Assembly: GCA_018830765.1 (NCBI GenBank)
Contig: JAHJRJ010000215.1
Location: forward strand, 1 to 5,258
Direction: 5' to 3'
From: Bacteroidota bacterium
GTDB lineage: Bacteria; Bacteroidota; Ignavibacteria; UBA10030; BY39
DNA length: 5,258 nucleotides
Each line of letters opens with the position of its first letter. Position 1 is the stretch's first letter. Shown here piece after piece: positions 1-5,258 of this stretch. A program made the translations under genes and the position numbers. The notes beneath the pieces are model-generated. The model made no database searches. It was not told where the DNA came from and was given only the letters and a program-made list of their open reading frames with translations.

Positions 1-38
1 CAACTAATAACATTCGTCTATGTTATGTAATAATCCAT
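1..38. other. Flank downstream of the methyltransferase gene
   Basis: This short AT-rich stretch follows the TGA stop of the minus-strand gene. It holds a small inverted repeat, ATAACAT (7-13) and ATGTTAT (20-26), with a 6-base loop. The stem is 7 bp, almost all A:T, and no U-run follows it in the direction of the methyltransferase transcript, so it is at best a weak terminator. On the minus strand an ATG at 38-36 meets a stop after six codons. Another ATG at 13-11 runs to the window edge after only a few codons. A downstream gene can be neither shown nor excluded. Confidence 0.3.
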
Positions 39-3000
39 TCAAAAATTATAAATTCCATACTCCTCCATAATCTCCTTTGCCATTCTCTCCGCAACGCTCC
101 AATCGTGTAACTTTTGATGAGCATCTTCTTCAAGCGATTTTCTGAGATTTTTGACATAACGATGATATTTTTTAAGGATTGACTCCACAACCTTTTCGTT
201 TTTGGGAATCTTCAGTTGATAAATATTTTCCTTTGCAAGAATCATGGCAAACTCTGCCATAGACTCGCCCTCGATTTGCAGCATGAGTTTTCCGCTATCA
301 TCCTTAAGCTCGTAATGTCCCATGAAATGTTCGGAGTGAAGTTTTTTGCCCGTAGTTGGATGAGTTTCGCATTCAACTTTTAAATAATTACCATCATAGA
401 AATCTTCGGGGAATTTTCTTATCCCATCCAACAAACAATCTTTGATGACAGAAACCTTGACCTGATCGTATGAGATTTTGACTTTATCTTTCTGCTGCTT
501 CTTGCGCATCTTTGGAAGCTCGAGCCGCTCTCGCACCATTTCGCACAAACCCTCATAAATACGAGGTAGATATTCTTCAACACCGAGTCCCAATGCTTTA
601 AGCACAGCAGCATCTAATGCCTTGCGATCTTTTTGTTTGACTTCTTCAAATATTGGTTTGATCTTTCTTTTTTCTAATTTAGAAATATCAAATTTTACAT
701 CAACATCTGGGATGAGCATCGTTTCAACGTCCTCCACAGTAAACTCCTTAGCATTGCCATTATTAACGTCTCTACCGTATGCTTCAAGATGAAGGATATT
801 GAGAAAGGAGTTTAAGATGACTAAAACACTCTCCTTATTAGGCTTGACGGAATAGAGACGTTTGTCGACTAAGAATCTTTCTTTATTATGAAACGTTAAG
901 AATCTATTTCGGGGTGCTGCAAGGTAAAGGATTTCATCATCGATAACATTATTGATACCATACCAATATTTTCTGCCTTGGACAGATTTGATTTTTGTAA
1001 AATTCACGTTTTGTTCGTTTGTCTGTGTCTCACCCCATTCAATATATTTTAATGCCGCAAGGTCTCCCTGTTTTTTTAACTTTTCTTTTGATTCGTTACA
1101 AACGAAAAGTAATGCCTTCACTTCATTTGACTCAATTAGTATTTTTTCAAATTGTGATGAGTCTTTGATAATTCTTTTTAAATATTTTTGTTCAATTTCG
1201 CCTTCCCATCCCCGATTGTTGCGGCATTGTACACACCCCTTTTTCCCCTCTCGAGAGGGGACTATGGGGTGTGTCGCCTGTAAATAGAAAAACTCGTTGA
1301 TACCCGTCTTAATCCCAAACCGCACATCGGCAATCTGTTTCAACGGCACAAGCTTGTCTTTGCACTTCTCTAAAATTTCAAAATAGACATCGGGTGCACG
1401 GAGGTATTTCCCCCATTTTGCCAAATCTTCCTTCGTTTGAAGTTCCTGCATCATATCAGATTGCTTTACCATCCGTATGCGCATTTCATCTGTTTCCAAA
1501 GAAGAAATGCCCTCCGATACTTTGCGCACTCTCTTGTCGTGCTCAGCAGATTCGATCATGCTTACAATGCCATCAATCCTATCCCACCGTTTCTGCGACT
1601 CAAGTCGAAGATCACGATACGGAATAAGCTCTTCTAACTTCTTTTTCAGCTTAACAAAATGTACAATGTTATCGCTTCTCACCTGAGCACCCTCTTCTCG
1701 TTCAAGAACTGTTACAATCGTGTTTACTGCCGCATCTTCGAACCACGGCTCTGCCCACGATGCGATAATCATTTTGATTTTGAAATGATCGAGGAAAAAC
1801 TGTTTCAGAACCGAACCATAAGAAACATCGAGCCACGAGTTAGACGTGATGATAGCGAACGCTCCATCCTTTGAAAGAAGCGTCGCCGTGTGGAGGAAAA
1901 TATAGGCATATATATCCGCCTGACCGGATAACTTTAACTCAACATGTCCTTTATCGACCCATCGCTGGATAGATTTTTTCTGTTCGCCCTCACTCAAACC
2001 ACGAGCATTGGCGACATCTTTCTCTTTTATACTTTTTAATTCAAAAAGCGATGGGTAAGTAAGAAGATATTCTTCTGCAAGAATTTTTGTTAATTCCTTC
2101 TTATATCCCTTTACTTCCTTTTCAATAATTTCCTGACGGATGTATGGAAAATTACCGACTAATCCGTGAAATTCAGGAATTGTTACATCAATCTTGTCTT
2201 TGAAATATTTACCGGCATGCGGAGGAGGAAATGGGAAGCTTTCTCCTTTACGAACTACAAAAATATCTTTATTTAAGACTCTTGGAAAGTTATCAAAGTT
2301 TTTTACATCCTGCCGGAACATATTTATCGTGGAAAGTTCGGCAGGGAATTTACCGATGTCGATTCCCCAGATTTGGTTCAGTAACTGATCGTGTGTTGCA
2401 CGGTGTGCCGAAAGATAACGAAGTCGGTCGTACAGCCGGATTAAAAATGTTCCGGAACCACACGTTGGGTCTCCGTAAAATCCATTTTTGTCATGAACTA
2501 CGGTTCCGATAATAAGATCGACTAAATCTTCCCGTGTGAAGTATTGTCCTAGATTATGTCTTTGTTCAGGATCGACTATTTCCTCGAACAATTCGCCGAT
2601 GACGTCTTCGGGTAAATCTCCGAAATGATAAACTCGCAGCTCGGAAAACAATTCACGAAGATACGGATATACAGAATCGGGAATGCCGAGTTCCTCGATA
2701 GGTCCATCTATAAAAACAGCCTGCCAATCCTTCTCACCTGCTTTTGTGAAGGCAATTTTCAACAGACGATTTAGATCCCGTTCATCGGATTGGTGAAGCT
2801 CGGGTAAATCCTCAAAATACCTGCGAACCGTAAGATAGAAAATGATTTTTGTAATGAGTCCATAGACACGCTGACGTGCGATAAGTTTGTAGAATTCACT
2901 ATCGGAAGGATATGTTATACCTTGCTTTCTAACGTACTCAGTGATTTTTGCTTTCTTTTTCTTATCACGGGATTCATCTTTGAAAAATCTTTCAAATTCA

Positions 3001-3536
3001 GGTATCAACTGTTGCGTTGAATGACGAAGAAGATTTACAAAATAAACTTTCTCCGGCTGAAATCTCTCAAATGTTCCTATATCATGGAGCCGGATAACTT
3101 CCGAGCAGATGCGGCGAATGTATGCTTTTATTGTGGCTTGAATATCTCCACGCAGCCAGTCATTTATGTTTGTGAGAATCGGCGTCGGTTCAGAACCAAG
3201 CGGTTCGAGTTTATTACCCTTTACTTTGAACGCGTTCAGTGATTGGAAATCCCAAGTGAAGGCATATTCAACTTTAAGCTGGACAGCTTTTTGTCTGAAC
3301 GTTTCTAAATTCTCCCGTGCAGCGAAAGGCGGTTTTATTTCAATGTAACTATATGCATCACGTGCTTGAAGGTTTTTCCAGATTACGAGATCGCCAAAAC
3401 GAGTTGTTGTTTCAGTGGGAATGCCGGGTTCATTAGTCGCTTCAGTAAAAGTAAAAGCGTTTCGTTTGATATGCTCGTTGAACCACTCGGTAATTTTACC
3501 GAGAAGTTCGCGTTCGTTTGTCTTTATTTTTCCCAT
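39..3536 (-). CDS. Type IIG-like adenine-N6 DNA methyltransferase with N-terminal PD-(D/E)XK nuclease domain (Eco57I family)
   Basis: This is a 1165-residue cytoplasmic enzyme predicted to transfer a methyl group from S-adenosylmethionine to adenine N6 at a specific DNA site, and probably also to cut unmodified DNA. The N-terminus shows a nuclease-like pattern: D49 in RFGDLVIW, E66 and K68 in YIEIK, then a helix with Q82/Q86 and Y91. A helical connector (about 130-320) includes a lysine-rich patch at 192-196. The methyltransferase core has motif X-like LGQYFTRE (329-336), motif I DPTCGSGTFL (356-365), an acidic GID (391-393) and motif IV NFPY (462-465) in place of the usual NPPY. Further family landmarks are GQADIYAYIF (538-547), TSNSWLDVSYG (564-574) and EPWFEDAAVNT (596-606). 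Target recognition probably begins near PLKQIADVRFGIKTG (731-745), and a translated palindromic element follows at 755-769. The C-terminal ~155 residues are unassigned. I chose ATG 3536 because conserved-looking sequence begins there. An upstream TTG (3632) would add 32 hydrophobic, unconvincing residues. No Shine-Dalgarno is visible. The methyltransferase call is firm; nuclease activity is inferred. A PglX-like methylase is the main alternative. Confidence 0.88.
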   Translation of the reverse strand: MGKIKTNERELLGKITEWFNEHIKRNAFTFTEATNEPGIPTETTTRFGDLVIWKNLQARDAYSYIEIKPPFAARENLETFRQKAVQLKVEYAFTWDFQSLNAFKVKGNKLEPLGSEPTPILTNINDWLRGDIQATIKAYIRRICSEVIRLHDIGTFERFQPEKVYFVNLLRHSTQQLIPEFERFFKDESRDKKKKAKITEYVRKQGITYPSDSEFYKLIARQRVYGLITKIIFYLTVRRYFEDLPELHQSDERDLNRLLKIAFTKAGEKDWQAVFIDGPIEELGIPDSVYPYLRELFSELRVYHFGDLPEDVIGELFEEIVDPEQRHNLGQYFTREDLVDLIIGTVVHDKNGFYGDPTCGSGTFLIRLYDRLRYLSAHRATHDQLLNQIWGIDIGKFPAELSTINMFRQDVKNFDNFPRVLNKDIFVVRKGESFPFPPPHAGKYFKDKIDVTIPEFHGLVGNFPYIRQEIIEKEVKGYKKELTKILAEEYLLTYPSLFELKSIKEKDVANARGLSEGEQKKSIQRWVDKGHVELKLSGQADIYAYIFLHTATLLSKDGAFAIITSNSWLDVSYGSVLKQFFLDHFKIKMIIASWAEPWFEDAAVNTIVTVLEREEGAQVRSDNIVHFVKLKKKLEELIPYRDLRLESQKRWDRIDGIVSMIESAEHDKRVRKVSEGISSLETDEMRIRMVKQSDMMQELQTKEDLAKWGKYLRAPDVYFEILEKCKDKLVPLKQIADVRFGIKTGINEFFYLQATHPIVPSREGKKGCVQCRNNRGWEGEIEQKYLKRIIKDSSQFEKILIESNEVKALLFVCNESKEKLKKQGDLAALKYIEWGETQTNEQNVNFTKIKSVQGRKYWYGINNVIDDEILYLAAPRNRFLTFHNKERFLVDKRLYSVKPNKESVLVILNSFLNILHLEAYGRDVNNGNAKEFTVEDVETMLIPDVDVKFDISKLEKRKIKPIFEEVKQKDRKALDAAVLKALGLGVEEYLPRIYEGLCEMVRERLELPKMRKKQQKDKVKISYDQVKVSVIKDCLLDGIRKFPEDFYDGNYLKVECETHPTTGKKLHSEHFMGHYELKDDSGKLMLQIEGESMAEFAMILAKENIYQLKIPKNEKVVESILKKYHRYVKNLRKSLEEDAHQKLHDWSVAERMAKEIMEEYGIYNF
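1231..1274. repeat. Nested palindromic element inserted in frame in the methyltransferase gene
   Basis: A perfect 16-bp palindrome, CCCCTCTCGAGAGGGG (1245-1260), is enclosed by a second perfect 9-bp inverted repeat, ACACACCCC (1231-1239) and GGGGTGTGT (1266-1274). Unpaired 5-base spacers, TTTTT and ACTAT, separate the arms, so the RNA could form a long hairpin with one internal loop. It is far more GC-rich and symmetrical than the surrounding gene. On the minus strand it is translated without a stop as THPIVPSREGKKGCV, residues 755-769 of the methyltransferase. Because of the symmetry, the core can be read as PSREG on either strand. The structure is seen directly. That it is a dispersed (REP- or RPE-like) element rather than a local oddity is inference. 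Confidence 0.75.
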
Positions 3537-3574
3537 TATACCGGATATTGGCTGAATAAAAATTGGTTTTATGG

Positions 3575-3589
3575 TTATTAAGTTAATAA
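3575..3589. promoter_or_regulatory. Candidate operator palindrome between the divergent genes
   Basis: TTATTAAGTTAATAA is a perfect 7-1-7 inverted repeat in the 121-bp divergent spacer. It lies between the candidate methyltransferase promoter and that gene's ATG, where a bound repressor could block transcription. It is pure A/T apart from its central G, and such repeats arise by chance in AT-rich DNA. No regulator gene is visible, so the role is only suggested. Confidence 0.25.
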
Positions 3590-3605
3590 TAGGATGCCAG
3601 AAAAG

Positions 3606-3632
3606 CAAAACTAATAAGTTTTTTTGAAACAA
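3606..3632 (-). promoter_or_regulatory. Candidate Bacteroidota-type promoter for the methyltransferase gene
   Basis: On the minus strand TAGTTTTG (3613-3606) matches the Bacteroidota -7 consensus TAnnTTTG. A TTG (3632-3630) lies 16 bp upstream, shorter than the usual spacing of about 19 bp, so the match is imperfect. Transcription would begin near 3600, giving a 5' leader of roughly 65 bases to the ATG at 3536. It would also leave the alternative TTG start at 3632 outside the transcript. Confidence 0.3.
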
Positions 3633-3653
3633 GCCATTTTTTCTTTAAATTTG
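3624..3653 (+). promoter_or_regulatory. Bacteroidota-type primary promoter of uvrA
   Basis: TTG (3624-3626, preceded by more T so that TTTG is present) is followed after exactly 19 bp by TAAATTTG (3646-3653). This fits the known Bacteroidota housekeeping promoter, with TTTG near -33 and TAnnTTTG near -7. The -7 box ends only four bases before the uvrA ATG at 3658. The expected transcription start therefore falls on or next to the start codon, and no room remains for a ribosome binding site. No LexA-type SOS box was recognised. Confidence 0.65.
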
Positions 3654-3657
3654 AACG

Positions 3658-5258
3658 ATGAAAACAACTAAGTCAGGCGAAAAGATACCAAGAAGAAAGA
3701 ACTCGACAAAGTACCAGAACAACGGCCGTATTCATAACAAAAATCTTATCATCCGCGGCGCGCGGGTTCATAACCTAAAGAACATCAACCTCGAACTGCC
3801 ACGCAACAAGCTGATTGTATTTACAGGAGTCAGCGGTTCCGGTAAATCGAGCCTCGCTTTTGATACAATCTACGCCGAAGGTCAACGGAGATTTGTGGAA
3901 AGTCTTTCTTCTTATGCTCGCCAATTTTTGGAGAGGATGGATAAACCCGACGTCGACTTTATCGAAGGGTTGAGTCCTGCAATCGCTATCGAACAGAGGA
4001 CAACAACACGTAACCCGCGATCAACCGTAGGGACTTCTACAGAAATCTACGACTACTTCCGGATTTTTTTTGCACGTGTAGGAAAAACTTATTGCTATAG
4101 CTGTGGAAAGCTTGTTCAAAAAGATTCCGTACAAACGGTTCTGGAAAAATTAAATACTGAAACGGGAGGCAAAGACGAAGTAAAACTTTACATCATGTTT
4201 CCTCTTCAACTTCATCCGAAAGCGACAGTGAAACAGGAAATTGAGAATTTAAAAAAACAGGGCTTCATCAGATTGTTTTGTAAGGGACAATTAATTGAAT
4301 TAAATGAAAAGCTGCCTCCCAAAATCTGTAAATCCGATATATCGGTCGTAATCGATAGAATTATGTACAGAAAAAATGAAGCTCACAATCGCATTGCCGA
4401 CTCGGTCGAAACAGCATTCAATGTTAGCGGTGGCCACGCGATAACCAGATTAGTGGAAGAAGAAAAGGATATACGATTTAACCAGCATTTCAACTGTGCC
4501 GATTGTGGAATTGATTACGAAACTCCAGACCCGCGGTTATTTTCATTCAACAGTCCGTTCGGTGCTTGCCAGGTTTGCCAAGGATTCGGAAGGTCGATAG
4601 GCATCGATTTGAATTTGGTAATTCCGGATAAGACTAAATCAATTTCACAAGGCGCAATTTTGCCTTGGACTACGCCGAAATGGAAAAAGTATCTGAATGA
4701 TTTGATGGAAGTAGCAAATGAATACGATATTAGAGTTGATGTACCATTTTTCGAATTAACGGAAAAAGAAATCGATCTGGTACTCAACGGTAGTAGAGAT
4801 TTTGACGGAGTTTATGATTTCTTCAAATATATAGAGCGCAAATCGTACAAGATTCATTACCGGTATTTTTTAAGCCGCTTCCGCGGTTACACTACTTGCG
4901 AGACGTGCAAAGGTTCGAGGTTGCGGAAGGAAGCGACCTATGTGAAAGTTGAAGGAAAATCAATTTTTGAAATTGTTCGGATGACGGTAACCGAAGCATA
5001 TGATTTCTTCGACAATTTGAAATTGACCGAATTCGAGCTTGAGATAGCAAAAAGAGTTCTTGCAGAAATCAAGCGCCGGCTTAAATATTTGGTAGATATC
5101 GGTGTAAGTTACTTGACGCTAGATCGGTTGACGAGTACGCTATCGGGCGGAGAGTCGCAGAGGATTAATCTTGCCACATCGCTTGGTTCTTCTCTTGTCG
5201 GGTCGATGTACGTCTTAGATGAACCGAGTATAGGTCTGCATCCGCGTGATAATAACAA
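3658..5258 (+). CDS. uvrA: UvrA, excinuclease ABC subunit A (N-terminal part, cut by the window edge)
   Basis: UvrA is the dimeric ABC-type ATPase that finds bulky DNA lesions and loads UvrB in nucleotide excision repair. The visible 533 codons cover the first ATPase half. They include IIRGARVHNLKNINL from residue 31, Walker A GVSGSGKSS (57-65), GLSPAIAIEQ and NPRSTVGT in the segment that follows, and a UvrB-binding region at about 142-275. Next come a zinc-finger cysteine set C280/C283/C304/C307, a second pair C414/C417, the ABC signature LSGGESQR (495-502) and Walker B MYVLDEPSIGLH (517-528). Walker A to the first zinc cysteine is about the same distance as in E. coli UvrA, so this is not a UvrA2 form lacking the UvrB-binding domain. 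About 400 further residues (second ATPase half) should lie beyond the edge. ATG 3658 is the only usable start: an in-frame TGA lies at 3652-3654, and no other ATG, GTG or TTG precedes the conserved core. A basic extension of about 28 residues precedes the usual N-terminus. An extra CxxC (C146/C149) opens the UvrB-binding region. Confidence 0.96.
   Translation, partial: MKTTKSGEKIPRRKNSTKYQNNGRIHNKNLIIRGARVHNLKNINLELPRNKLIVFTGVSGSGKSSLAFDTIYAEGQRRFVESLSSYARQFLERMDKPDVDFIEGLSPAIAIEQRTTTRNPRSTVGTSTEIYDYFRIFFARVGKTYCYSCGKLVQKDSVQTVLEKLNTETGGKDEVKLYIMFPLQLHPKATVKQEIENLKKQGFIRLFCKGQLIELNEKLPPKICKSDISVVIDRIMYRKNEAHNRIADSVETAFNVSGGHAITRLVEEEKDIRFNQHFNCADCGIDYETPDPRLFSFNSPFGACQVCQGFGRSIGIDLNLVIPDKTKSISQGAILPWTTPKWKKYLNDLMEVANEYDIRVDVPFFELTEKEIDLVLNGSRDFDGVYDFFKYIERKSYKIHYRYFLSRFRGYTTCETCKGSRLRKEATYVKVEGKSIFEIVRMTVTEAYDFFDNLKLTEFELEIAKRVLAEIKRRLKYLVDIGVSYLTLDRLTSTLSGGESQRINLATSLGSSLVGSMYVLDEPSIGLHPRDNN

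Noticed and set aside
7..26. Rho-independent terminator after the methyltransferase
   Set aside because: The hairpin has only seven, almost all A:T, pairs and no T-run after it, so I do not call it a terminator.
1071..1077. Run of seven A (coding strand) in the methyltransferase as a phase-variation switch
   Set aside because: The gene is intact and the tract is short. Runs of this length are common in AT-rich genes, and phase-variable modification genes usually carry longer runs or tandem repeats.
952..1287. Open frame of 111 codons on the plus strand
   Set aside because: It lies wholly opposite the methyltransferase coding sequence and has a Cys/Phe/Ser-rich composition typical of antisense translation. 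It stays open through the palindrome only because that element is symmetrical.
2231..2512. Open frame of 93 codons on the plus strand
   Set aside because: It is antisense to the conserved methyltransferase core (motifs I to IV), with no recognisable domain or start signal.
3537..3632. N-terminal extension of the methyltransferase from a TTG codon at 3632
   Set aside because: The reading frame is open, but the 32 residues are hydrophobic and Ile/Leu/Phe-rich, and look like translated AT-rich spacer. A likely promoter falls inside the stretch, and the ATG at 3536 starts the recognisable domain. It is not a credible signal peptide because the enzyme acts on DNA in the cytoplasm.
4515..4787. Open frame of 90 codons on the minus strand
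   Set aside because: It lies opposite the conserved UvrA zinc-finger and signature-domain region and has no independent support.

Overview
The window holds two divergently arranged genes. A large gene on the minus strand (about 39-3536) encodes a 1165-residue single-chain adenine-N6 DNA methyltransferase of the Eco57I/type IIG kind, with a probable PD-(D/E)XK nuclease domain at its N-terminus. The plus strand carries the first 533 codons of uvrA (3658 to the right edge), the DNA-damage-recognition ATPase of nucleotide excision repair. They are separated by a 121-bp intergenic region that must hold both promoters. The first 38 bases lie beyond the methyltransferase stop codon and contain no supportable gene.

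The likely source is a member of the Bacteroidota/Chlorobiota (FCB) group, possibly Ignavibacteria-like. This is inferred from three things: an excellent match to the Bacteroidota primary promoter (TTTG, 19 bp, TAnnTTTG) in front of uvrA; the absence of Shine-Dalgarno sequences before either start; and UvrA sequence features (a shortened insert ending in FLSRFRGYTTC) that resemble Bacteroidota UvrA as I remember it. The assignment is not proven by anything in the window.

The most unusual feature is a 44-bp nested palindrome (1231-1274) inside the methyltransferase gene. It lies in frame at the start of the predicted target-recognition region. It looks like a dispersed palindromic repeat that has landed in a coding sequence and is translated as about 15 extra residues. 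The second notable point is that the uvrA promoter sits so close to its only possible ATG that the transcript is probably leaderless.

Functionally, the two genes are probably neighbours rather than partners. One is a stand-alone restriction-modification or defence-type enzyme (accessory), the other is core DNA repair. No separate endonuclease, specificity subunit, controller protein or other defence gene is visible in the window, so I see no clear evidence of a larger undescribed multi-gene system here.
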